Positions 1-8,307 of a DNA stretch of 64,000 bases are shown here, piece by piece; positions within the stretch are counted from its first letter, which is position 1, and each line of letters opens with the position of its first letter. The notes below the pieces were generated by a model. It made no database searches, was not told the DNA's origin, and saw only the letters and a program-made list of their open reading frames with translations. The position numbers were made by a program, and so were the translations under genes. The DNA is from an uncultured Prevotellaceae bacterium (GTDB lineage: Bacteria > Bacteroidota > Bacteroidia > Bacteroidales > Muribaculaceae): contig ONKD01000004.1 of assembly GCA_900318345.1 (NCBI GenBank), positions 62,001-126,000 on the forward strand, in the 5' to 3' direction.

Positions 1-45
1 ACCATTATGATTATCAAATAATTATCAGTTAATCTCATCGAGCGA

Positions 46-82
46 TCAAGGGGGTGTGCACATGTGAAGCACACCCTCTTGA
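46..82 (+). terminator. Hairpin downstream of a gene left of the window
   Basis: Left arm at 46-59 and right arm at 69-82 form a 14-bp stem with one G-T wobble around a 9-base loop. The tail after it is AT-rich but is not a clean T-run, so intrinsic termination is only probable. It resembles the hairpin at 5142-5172 in sequence (CAAGGGG-GTGC), which suggests the gene to the left ends like the PorZ-like genes here. Confidence 0.5.
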
Positions 83-143
83 ATTATAAGACGGTCGAGA
101 AACTTATTCACCTAAAAAGTCTGCTAAATTCGTTATTATTTTA

Positions 144-151
144 TATCTTTG
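144..151 (+). promoter_or_regulatory. Candidate Bacteroidetes -7 box for the first PorZ-like gene
   Basis: TATCTTTG fits the Bacteroidetes -7 consensus TAnnTTTG. A poor -33 match (TCTG at 119-122) lies 21 bases upstream. The start codon is about 90 bases downstream. The assignment rests on motif matching only. Confidence 0.4.
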
Positions 152-242
152 GCAGTTGAATCAGTGGGTTTTAATTTCTACCATCATTTAAAATGCTGAT
201 TTCTAACACATTAAAGTTGAATAATTGAATAATTTACTAGAT

Positions 243-2594
243 ATGTCAAAAAAACATCTTATCAGTTTGGCTTGCTTCATGTTGTCAATTGCCCTGTGTA
301 ATGCCGGCACATGGAAGATCCATAACTACTACGTGACTTCAAAGATACAGAATGTCTATGACACTGGCAGCAAGGTGTACTACCTGAACAGTAACGCCTT
401 ATTCCAGTTTGACAAAACGACACACGCCACAACGCCCTTGAGCAGCCAAAACCTGCTCTCGGACAATAAAATTGATCAGTTATACTATGATGCGGAGTAT
501 GAGCTGCTGTTTGTCGCTTATGTCAATTCCAACATCGACGTGATTGACAGCAATGGCCATGTGACTAACATCAGTAATGTCAAGGATGCGCTTATCCATG
601 TGTACAACTACACGCTCAACAAGGGCGAGCTCACTGGCTATTCCCAAAAAGCCATCAATGACATCACCTTTGCTGACGGTAAGGCGTATGTTTCTACCGG
701 CTATGGTTATGTCACTATTGATGAGTCCACGCTGGACGTGGTGAGCGACAATGTGTTCAGCAATAACAACACCCACATCAATTCAGTGACAGTGTTAGGC
801 GGTAACCTCATGGTCATCCTGACCAATAACACCTGCTACTATGGTGACGTTGGTGAGGCCAACCCGTTCAGCACCTTCAGGACGAGAAGCGGCTCATTCA
901 CTGGCGGCAAACTCATCCCCATCAATAGCCATTCGGCCTTTGTGTTGGGTGCCAGCGCACTGTACAATTATGACTTCTCGGGTAATAGCGTCAGCGTCAC
1001 GACCCTGGTTTCGGCCAAGCCCACCAGTGTCCAGAAAACGCCGACCGGATTCATAGCCAACTTTGCTGGCCAGGCCTATTACTACACGATTGACGCGACG
1101 GGTAAGACCGCGACCAAGGCATCGTCGGTGGCTGGTTTCGCCACTTCAAACCCAATGGGTGATGGCACCGTTTGGATTAGCGACGCCAATGGGCTGCATG
1201 TGCAGAACAACACCACCTACTACAAGTTGAATGGCCTGAATACCGACCAGCCTTACTGGTTGAAGTATAACTCGGCAACTAATCAGCTCTATACTGGTGT
1301 CAGCGCTCGCAACGGCAACAACATCATCAACGACATGGCACCCAATGCCATCAACACCTATGATGGCTCGACATGGGTCACCCAGCCCAGTTACACATCA
1401 ACACCGGGTTATGAGTTTGTCATCAACCCGCTTGACTCCACCACCTACTTCCGCGCTAGTTGGGACCAGGGCATCCACAAGGTGACCAACAATGCGATGG
1501 TGCTCAACTACAATAGGAACAATTCGTTAGTAGGCACCTATAAGGCCCACCCGGCTTTTGATAAGTATGGCAACATGTGGGTGGTCAGCTCCTATGGCAA
1601 CGCCTCTTGCCCCGCAGCGGTGCTGCCCAAGGCCAAAGTCGCTAACAATACCGTATCCAAGACCGACTGGTTCCAACCCACTGGCCTGCTTGCATTGAAT
1701 ACCGGACAGATGCAGCGCTCTCGTTTCATTATTTCCAAGTTGAACAATGCTAAGATTTACTCAGAATGCGACTACAAGAGCAATAACATGACGGGACGCA
1801 TCATCTGCTGGGACAACTTCAACCAGGATCCCAAAGTAGATAACTACCAGTTTGTCAGCATCGCACACTTCACCGACCAAAACGAGACTCAAGTGGACTG
1901 GACTTACTTGTCCCACATGGAAGAAGATGCCGAAGGTCTCATCTGGGTTGGCCACAATGGAGGCCTGTTTGTATTCAACCCCAATGATGTGTTCCAGAAT
2001 CATCCCAGAGCGATTAGGCCTCATGTGGCTCAAGCCAAGATGAATGAGGATTTGGGCATGTTGTGTGAAGGCTACTCGGTCTATGACATCGGCGTTGACC
2101 GCAACAACAACAAATGGATTGGCACAAATAACGGACTGTATTTCGTTTCACCCGACGGCACAACAATTTATGAACATTTCACCACCCGCAACAGTGACAT
2201 TCCCAGCAACACGATCTACAGCGTGGAATGTGACACCGACAACGGGCGCGTCTTCATCTACACCGACAATAACGTCTTGGCCGAGTATATCGCCGAAAGC
2301 GAGTCGCCAGCCCTCAGTTTTGACAACGTGTATGCATTCCCCAGCCCTGTTGAACCAGACTTTACCGGCCTTGTCAAGATCGCTAACCTAATGGCAGACA
2401 CCTATGTGAGCATTACCGACAAGAATGGCAACGTTGTGGCTCAAATGGGTCCCGTGACAGGTAGTGCCCTGTGGGACGCTTGCAGAGCTGATGGTGACCG
2501 TCTGCCCACAGGCATCTACAACATCTATGTCGCTCAAGGCGGACAGCCCGTGACTACCGGCACTCCCAAAACAACTGTATTGATTATCAAGTAA
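243..2594 (+). CDS. PorZ-like beta-propeller secreted protein, copy 1
   Basis: This is a 783-residue secreted protein. A signal peptide (MSKKHL then a hydrophobic run ending near LCNAG) is followed by a long propeller region with repeated short motifs such as WIGTNNGLYFVSPDG and WVGHNGGLFVFNP, typical of two-component-regulator propeller blades. A C-terminal beta-sandwich (PSPVEPDFTG ... LPTGIYNIYV ... TTVLIIK) resembles the PorZ/type IX secretion C-terminal domain. The frame is open upstream to a TTG at 225, but the ATG at 243 puts the signal peptide at the N-terminus and is preferred. PorZ of Porphyromonas gingivalis is a cell-surface partner of the type IX sortase; a similar role here is inference. 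It is the first of three tandem paralogues and is closest to the second. Confidence 0.8.
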   Translation: MSKKHLISLACFMLSIALCNAGTWKIHNYYVTSKIQNVYDTGSKVYYLNSNALFQFDKTTHATTPLSSQNLLSDNKIDQLYYDAEYELLFVAYVNSNIDVIDSNGHVTNISNVKDALIHVYNYTLNKGELTGYSQKAINDITFADGKAYVSTGYGYVTIDESTLDVVSDNVFSNNNTHINSVTVLGGNLMVILTNNTCYYGDVGEANPFSTFRTRSGSFTGGKLIPINSHSAFVLGASALYNYDFSGNSVSVTTLVSAKPTSVQKTPTGFIANFAGQAYYYTIDATGKTATKASSVAGFATSNPMGDGTVWISDANGLHVQNNTTYYKLNGLNTDQPYWLKYNSATNQLYTGVSARNGNNIINDMAPNAINTYDGSTWVTQPSYTSTPGYEFVINPLDSTTYFRASWDQGIHKVTNNAMVLNYNRNNSLVGTYKAHPAFDKYGNMWVVSSYGNASCPAAVLPKAKVANNTVSKTDWFQPTGLLALNTGQMQRSRFIISKLNNAKIYSECDYKSNNMTGRIICWDNFNQDPKVDNYQFVSIAHFTDQNETQVDWTYLSHMEEDAEGLIWVGHNGGLFVFNPNDVFQNHPRAIRPHVAQAKMNEDLGMLCEGYSVYDIGVDRNNNKWIGTNNGLYFVSPDGTTIYEHFTTRNSDIPSNTIYSVECDTDNGRVFIYTDNNVLAEYIAESESPALSFDNVYAFPSPVEPDFTGLVKIANLMADTYVSITDKNGNVVAQMGPVTGSALWDACRADGDRLPTGIYNIYVAQGGQPVTTGTPKTTVLIIK

Positions 2595-2726
2595 ACATCC
2601 TGTTCTGGCCCTTGGCACTCAAGTAGCCAGCATGTAAATAATAACAGCTTACCATCAATTAATGACCCACAGCCAGTGGTTATATCGTGTGAGCCCTAGT
2701 GTCAACAGATTAAAACAGTTCATGAT

Positions 2727-5111
2727 ATGATTAAGAAATATTTGCTTCTTGTGGTACTGACGGTGATGACAGCCACAACCATGGTTGCAAGCACATGGAA
2801 GATTCACAACTACTATGTGACATCCATGATCCAGAATGTCATCGACACCGATAACAAGGTCTACTATCTCAATAGCGGCCAGCTTTTCCAGTATGACAAG
2901 ACCACCCAAATCACAACGGCTTTAAACCGCCACAACCTGCTATCGGATGATCATATCAAGCAGATTTATTACGATTATGAGACGAAATTGCTCTTTATCG
3001 CTTATGACAACTGCAACATCGACATCATTGATGCCGATAACAATAAGTACAACATCAATAATCTGAGGACCCACCTAGCAAAGCTCCACGGCTATACACT
3101 CGATGAGAAGTGCCAGTTGAGCAGCAATATCGATAAGATCATCAACGATATCACCTTTACTAACGGTATCGCCTATGTAGCTACCGGTAGCGGATACTTG
3201 GCTATTGACGAAGCCACCCGCTCCATTATCAAGATCCAAGCATTGGGCAATACCGTCACGGTCAATTCAGTGGCTGTGCTTGAAGGCGGGGATATGCTCA
3301 TCCTTTCCAACGCCAATTGCTATTATGGTCCAGCCGATGCCGCAGATCCCATCAAAACTTTCAAGAAATATCCAGTTTCCACGCTTGAAGGCAAGATGTA
3401 CCCGATTGACGATCATTCAGTATTCATCCTTGGTCCAACGGCTCTGTACAATTTTGACATCTCGGGCAGCACCCCTACGCTGAAATCCCTGGTCTCGGCC
3501 AAGCCGACCTGTGTCCAGAAAAGTCCTAACGGCTATATCGCAAACTTTGAGGGCAAGAAATACTATTACACGATTGATGTTACCGGAAAAACGGCGACCA
3601 AGGCATCGTCAGTTTTGGGATTTGCAAGCTGCAATCCATCGGGCAACGGCACAGTGTGGATTAGCGACGCTAACGGCCTGCACGTGGAAAACAGCACCGA
3701 TTACCACAAGGTGAATGCATTGACTACCGATCGCCCCTACTGGCTCAAGTACAACTCAGCCATGGATCTGCTCTATGCTGGTGTTTCGGCTCGCAACGAC
3801 AACACGGTGACATCGACTGACGCGCTCCCCGATAATGTCATCAACACCTATAACGGTGTGGAATGGGCCGATGCCACAGCCTATACCGCTTCGGGAGCTG
3901 GTTATGAGTTTGTCTTCAATCCGCTGGATTCAACGACCTACGTCCGCGCCAGTTGGGTCAATGGTATACACAAGGTGACTAACAATGTCTTGAAATCAAA
4001 TTATACCAAGAACAACTCGACCGTAGGACATTACAAGTCTCATCCCGCCTTTGACAAATATGGCAACTTGTGGACAGTGAGATCGCTGGCACACAGGAGC
4101 GACACATTATCCGACGGCTCATTGATACCGCCTGCATCGGTACTCACTAAAGACAAACTCTCCAAGACCAACACCACAAAAAGTGACTGGTTCCAGCCTC
4201 GTGGGCTATGGGGATTGAACACGGGCAACATGCAGCGCTCACGGTTCATCATCTCCAAGGTGAATAATGTCAAGTTTTATTCCGACTGCGACTTTTTGGA
4301 TGCTGATTTCGTGGGACGCATCATCTGTTGGGACAACAACAATGAAGACCCCAAGGTTGACAATTACTGGATTAAAGGGTTGTCTCACTTTACCGACCAA
4401 TTCAACAAACGCATCACTTGGGTAAATCTCTCCCATATGGAGGAGGATGCCGAAGGCTACATCTGGGTAGGCCACTTGGTGGGCGTGTTCTTCTTTGACC
4501 CCAATACGGTATATGATGTTAATCCGCGGGCAATACGTCCCACTGTGACCACTGCGAGCATCGAGGATGACTTGGGCTACCTGTGTGAGGGATACACGGT
4601 GAATGACATCGGTGTTGACCGTGATAACAACAAGTGGATCGCCACCAATAACGGCCTCTACTTTGTTTCGCCCGACGGCTCAACCATCTACGAGCACTTC
4701 ACCACCACTAACAGTGACATACCTAGCAACCAGGTCCATAGCGTGGAGTGTGATACCAAGCATGACAGGGTTTACATTTACACAGCCGAGGGCTTTGCAG
4801 AGTATGCCCAGGAGGATGACGCTGCAGCGCTGGACTTCAGCAATGTTTACACCCACCCCAATCCCGTCAGCCCTGACTTCACCGGCATGATCAAGATTGG
4901 TAACCTCATGAGCGACACCCACGTTACCATCACCAACCGTGACGAAGTCATCGTCAAGCAATTAGGTCCCGTGACAGGCCAAGCCCTGTGGGATGGTTGT
5001 GGTGCTGATGGCGAGCGGGTTCCCACTGGCATCTACAACATCTACGCTACCCAGGGCAGCACCGCTCTGCCCACTGGAAAGCCCTTGACAACCGTGTTGA
5101 TCATCAAATAA
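2727..5111 (+). CDS. PorZ-like beta-propeller secreted protein, copy 2
   Basis: This 794-residue paralogue is strongly similar to the preceding gene over its full length: both mature proteins begin TWKIHNYYVTS and end in a near-identical C-terminal domain finishing TTVLIIK. It has a signal peptide at about residues 1-22, then propeller repeats (WISDANGLHV, WVGHLVGVFFFDP, WIATNNGLYFVSPDG), then the C-terminal sandwich with PTGIYNIYA. The ATG at 2727 places the signal sequence directly at the N-terminus. The gap to copy 1 is 132 bases with no terminator seen, so co-transcription is possible; a terminator follows at 5142. Function is inferred from the family: surface sensing or type IX secretion-associated. 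Confidence 0.8.
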   Translation: MIKKYLLLVVLTVMTATTMVASTWKIHNYYVTSMIQNVIDTDNKVYYLNSGQLFQYDKTTQITTALNRHNLLSDDHIKQIYYDYETKLLFIAYDNCNIDIIDADNNKYNINNLRTHLAKLHGYTLDEKCQLSSNIDKIINDITFTNGIAYVATGSGYLAIDEATRSIIKIQALGNTVTVNSVAVLEGGDMLILSNANCYYGPADAADPIKTFKKYPVSTLEGKMYPIDDHSVFILGPTALYNFDISGSTPTLKSLVSAKPTCVQKSPNGYIANFEGKKYYYTIDVTGKTATKASSVLGFASCNPSGNGTVWISDANGLHVENSTDYHKVNALTTDRPYWLKYNSAMDLLYAGVSARNDNTVTSTDALPDNVINTYNGVEWADATAYTASGAGYEFVFNPLDSTTYVRASWVNGIHKVTNNVLKSNYTKNNSTVGHYKSHPAFDKYGNLWTVRSLAHRSDTLSDGSLIPPASVLTKDKLSKTNTTKSDWFQPRGLWGLNTGNMQRSRFIISKVNNVKFYSDCDFLDADFVGRIICWDNNNEDPKVDNYWIKGLSHFTDQFNKRITWVNLSHMEEDAEGYIWVGHLVGVFFFDPNTVYDVNPRAIRPTVTTASIEDDLGYLCEGYTVNDIGVDRDNNKWIATNNGLYFVSPDGSTIYEHFTTTNSDIPSNQVHSVECDTKHDRVYIYTAEGFAEYAQEDDAAALDFSNVYTHPNPVSPDFTGMIKIGNLMSDTHVTITNRDEVIVKQLGPVTGQALWDGCGADGERVPTGIYNIYATQGSTALPTGKPLTTVLIIK

Positions 5112-5141
5112 GGGACACTGACACATCTATAGGTCATCTCA

Positions 5142-5187
5142 CAAGGGGCGTGCTCGTGCTGCACGTCCCTTGATTATTGTTATTGTT
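5142..5187 (+). terminator. Rho-independent terminator after PorZ-like copy 2
   Basis: Arms at 5142-5153 and 5161-5172 pair over 12 bp (one G-T wobble) with a 7-base loop. They are followed by a T-rich tail (ATTATTGTTATTGTT). Confidence 0.8.
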
Positions 5188-5247
5188 CACACAATTTAGA
5201 GCCGTTAATTACGTTTTAATACTAAACGAACTAAAAGTCAGACACTA

Positions 5248-7575
5248 ATGGCAAAGAAAATATTCTATCTATTGGTTATCATGTGCTCGCTGTTGTCCAG
5301 CGCTCAAAACGCAGTGGGCGATTGGCGTATCCACACATCATTTGTTGGCAACGAGGTTACAACGGTGGCCGAGGGCAACAATTGGGTTTATTATCTTTCG
5401 GGTGCCCACCTGTTCAGGCTGGATAAGCAAACGCAGGAAAATGAGGCGCTGAATAAACTCAATCTGCTGAGCGACATGATGATTTCTAACATCTATTATA
5501 ACCCTGATAAGGATTACCTTGTCGTGGTTTATAGTAATGCCAATATCGACATCATACGTTCTGACGGTTCGGTGGTCAATATGCCCGAGATTAAAAACGC
5601 GGTGATGACATCGAGCAAGACCGTCAATGACGTGACCTTTGCCCCGGGCAAGATCTACCTTGCCACAGCCTTTGGCTACGTCGTGATCGATGACACAAAA
5701 TTTGTCGTCGAGGAGTCCCACTTCTATACCGAAGCGTTGACGTCGGTTGCTCAAGCGGGTGACCTGCTGCTGATTTCAACGGCAAGCCGTTTATATTATG
5801 GCGATGCTAACGAGTATCACGATCAGCTGTCAACATTCAATGCTACCAGCAGCATGGCTAATTGCCGCATGAGAGTCATCGACGAGCAATCCTTCTTCTC
5901 CTTGATGAGCGATAAGACCTCGCTGGCACAGATGGATTTACATGACAACGGCACTGTAAGCTTCAACACACAGAATCTTTATAACAGCCTGACCACCGAT
6001 GTGCAAAAGACCCATGGCGGATATCTGCTCAATGTCCCTGGCGACAGTGTGTGCTATAAAACCAACGAAGCTGGACTGGACCTTGAATCCATCGACACTG
6101 ACGGAGAGGTGTGCAGCAGCCATCCATCGGGTGACGGCACCTTGGCATCCATGTGGGCCGGCGGTCCTGATGGATTACACCTGTTGGGCAGCCAAAATTA
6201 TTACCTCCCCAATGCCATGACAATGCCTCAGCCATTTTGGATGACTTACAACAAGGAGCGCGACATGCTCTATGTCTCCTCCTCGGGTACCAACGCCTTC
6301 TTTGAAAATAATGCATATCCCATCCAGGTCAACACCTATGACGGCATGAAGTGGACCGACGTAACCCCTGAAGGTGCTCCCAATCACCGAACAAGGGGTT
6401 CCTACTGGATCGAGTTCATGCCTGGCGACCCTGACACTTATCTCATGGGCACATGGAGGAATGGCCTGCTCAAAGTAAAGGACAACAAAGTTGTTTACAC
6501 CTATGACCCGCAAAACAGCCCAATGCTAGATAAATATGCTATCCACCCCGTCACTAGTATCGACCGCAATGGCAATGTGTGGGTTGTGGAACCCCTCTAC
6601 AACGAGGAGCATCCTGTTATGGTCCTGTCTGCTGCCAAGGCCAAGCAGAGCGAGGTGACGGCCAACGACTGGATTACCCCGAGCATTGATGGCATCTTTA
6701 ATAGTTCTTCTAAACGAGCCAGCTTCATCTCCACGCGCAATAGCAATCAGGACATCAAGGTCTTTACCGATGGCGACTACCAGAGACCCCTATTCGTGTG
6801 GAACAGTGGAGGTGAGATTTCCTCTCGCCCCCAGCAGGTATCATTTGACAGGCCATCAGATCAAGACGGGCAGATTATATCCTGGACGCACATCATGTGC
6901 CTGACCGAAGACTTGAGCGGATATGTATGGGTGGGAACCACCGAAGGCATCTTCATGTTTAATCCCTTGGCCGCCCTATCGGGCAGCTCGGTCTCGGTTA
7001 TCCGCCCCAAGGTACCACGCGACGACGGCACCGGCTTTGCTGATCGCCTGATGGACGGTATCCAGGTGAACGACGTAGCCGTTGACGGTGCTAACCGCAA
7101 GTGGATTGCCACACAATCCACGGGCCTGTTCCTTGTGAATAGCGACGGCACCCAAATCATCAAGAAGTTCAACACGACGAACAGCCCCCTTGCAACCAAC
7201 ACTATTTATAAGGTGTGCTGCAACCCCAACGGCAATTCAGTTTACGTTACAACACCGTCGGGTTTATATGAATACTTCAGCGACAGTAGTCCCGCCGCCA
7301 GCAACTATAACGACATCTATGCCTATCCCAATCCTGTGCGCCCCGACTATGCTGGAGAAGTGACCATCGTGGGATTGATGGACAACTCGCTGGTCAAGAT
7401 TGCCGACGCCAGCGGCCAAGTCATCAAGCAGCTCAAGTCAACCGGTGGCATGGTCACCTGGGATTGCTGCGATGACCATGGCAACAGCGTTAAGACTGGT
7501 GTATATCTTGTCTTGTGCTCACAGGCTAACGGAGGAAACGAAGCCGTGGTCACCAAGGTGGCAATCATCCGTTAA
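5248..7575 (+). CDS. PorZ-like beta-propeller secreted protein, copy 3 (best match to PorZ)
   Basis: This 775-residue secreted protein has a signal peptide near residues 1-20 and a mature N-terminus DWRIHTSFVGNEV. A propeller follows with early motifs LNLLSDMMISNIYY and NANIDII that also occur in copies 1 and 2, and with WVGTTEGIFMFNP late in the protein. The C-terminal domain runs YPNPVRPDYAGEV ... TGVYLVLC ... VTKVAIIR, the classic end of Bacteroidetes propeller/T9SS-type proteins. It is clearly more divergent than copies 1 and 2 are from each other, and of the three looks most like the single-copy PorZ-type protein of related genomes. A terminator separates it from copy 2, so it probably has its own promoter, though no TAnnTTTG box is obvious. 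Confidence 0.78.
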   Translation: MAKKIFYLLVIMCSLLSSAQNAVGDWRIHTSFVGNEVTTVAEGNNWVYYLSGAHLFRLDKQTQENEALNKLNLLSDMMISNIYYNPDKDYLVVVYSNANIDIIRSDGSVVNMPEIKNAVMTSSKTVNDVTFAPGKIYLATAFGYVVIDDTKFVVEESHFYTEALTSVAQAGDLLLISTASRLYYGDANEYHDQLSTFNATSSMANCRMRVIDEQSFFSLMSDKTSLAQMDLHDNGTVSFNTQNLYNSLTTDVQKTHGGYLLNVPGDSVCYKTNEAGLDLESIDTDGEVCSSHPSGDGTLASMWAGGPDGLHLLGSQNYYLPNAMTMPQPFWMTYNKERDMLYVSSSGTNAFFENNAYPIQVNTYDGMKWTDVTPEGAPNHRTRGSYWIEFMPGDPDTYLMGTWRNGLLKVKDNKVVYTYDPQNSPMLDKYAIHPVTSIDRNGNVWVVEPLYNEEHPVMVLSAAKAKQSEVTANDWITPSIDGIFNSSSKRASFISTRNSNQDIKVFTDGDYQRPLFVWNSGGEISSRPQQVSFDRPSDQDGQIISWTHIMCLTEDLSGYVWVGTTEGIFMFNPLAALSGSSVSVIRPKVPRDDGTGFADRLMDGIQVNDVAVDGANRKWIATQSTGLFLVNSDGTQIIKKFNTTNSPLATNTIYKVCCNPNGNSVYVTTPSGLYEYFSDSSPAASNYNDIYAYPNPVRPDYAGEVTIVGLMDNSLVKIADASGQVIKQLKSTGGMVTWDCCDDHGNSVKTGVYLVLCSQANGGNEAVVTKVAIIR

Positions 7576-7656
7576 TCAGGCAGTTTAACTTAACAAGAAT
7601 TGGGATATATCACAAGGGGTGTGTGTCCTGATTCTTTTTTAAATGATATAGACGCT

Positions 7657-8151
7657 ATGGCAAGAAAGACTTTAAACATTGTGACTTTACTGTTGGCAAT
7701 CCTGCTGTCGGCTTGCGGCAGCACCAATGGTTTGACTAAAGCCGAGAGAGAAGCCCTGGTGACCCGGCAAGTACAAGAGTGCCTGGACACACGCCACTAC
7801 ACCATCGCCGTTGACTGGATGAAACCATTAGGAGGTTTCCCTCGCCAGGTGAGTTCCAACTATGACTTGACAGTAAATGGAGATGAGATTGACTGTTACC
7901 TGCCCTACATCGGTGAAGCTTACCACCTGCCCTATGGTGGTGGCAAGGGATTGAACTTCAAGGGTAAGATTGAGAATTACAGCATCAATTATCCCACGAG
8001 TAACCGTTCCCATATCGAGTTCACCGTGGTTAATGACGAGGACTCTTTCCTATACCGCATCGACGTGTTCAGTAACGGCAAAGCCTATATTGACATCGTG
8101 GCGCGAGACCGCGACGCGATATCCTTTGATGGGGAAATGATTTTCAAGTAA
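7657..8151 (+). CDS. DUF4251-like lipoprotein
   Basis: This 164-residue predicted lipoprotein begins MARKTLNIV and has a lipobox (LLSAC) with the acylated cysteine near residue 20. The mature part has features of the Bacteroidetes DUF4251 family: a QVQECLDTRHYTIAVDWM segment, a central PYIGEAYHLPYGGGKGLNF and an alternating beta pattern to the end. The reading frame is open back to a TTG near 7600, but the ATG at 7657 puts the lipobox at the normal distance. DUF4251 proteins are envelope proteins of unknown function. It follows PorZ-like copy 3 by 81 bases in the same direction. Confidence 0.75.
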   Translation: MARKTLNIVTLLLAILLSACGSTNGLTKAEREALVTRQVQECLDTRHYTIAVDWMKPLGGFPRQVSSNYDLTVNGDEIDCYLPYIGEAYHLPYGGGKGLNFKGKIENYSINYPTSNRSHIEFTVVNDEDSFLYRIDVFSNGKAYIDIVARDRDAISFDGEMIFK

Positions 8152-8164
8152 CATCCTGTTAACT

Positions 8165-8297
8165 AGAGGGTGTGTCATAATTTATTTGCTGGAATATTAA
8201 CCGCCCTGCGGGCGGGAAATTAAGACAAATTTTGTATTAAAATTATAATAATTAAAATTTTTATTTAATTTATTAAATAATTTATGACACAGCCCCT
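8165..8297. mobile_element. MITE-like element with 22-base terminal inverted repeats
   Basis: The ends at 8165-8186 and 8276-8297 are inverted repeats matching at 19 of 22 positions; the shared core is TGTGTCATAA. The interior is non-coding, very AT-rich from 8220 to 8280, and holds a GC hairpin at 8201-8215 (CCGCCC-TGC-GGGCGG). Near-identical decamers CCTGTTAACT (8155-8164) and CCTGTTGACT (8295-8304) lie at the two edges and may be a degenerate target duplication. There is no transposase, so any movement would need a partner element elsewhere. The long AT-rich pairing could also act as a two-way terminator between convergent genes. Confidence 0.6.
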
Positions 8298-8307
8298 GTT
8301 GACTTGA

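Noticed and set aside
7605-7640. Terminator after PorZ-like copy 3
   Set aside because: The left half resembles the hairpins at 46 and 5142 and a T-run follows, but there is no matching right arm (about four weak pairs).
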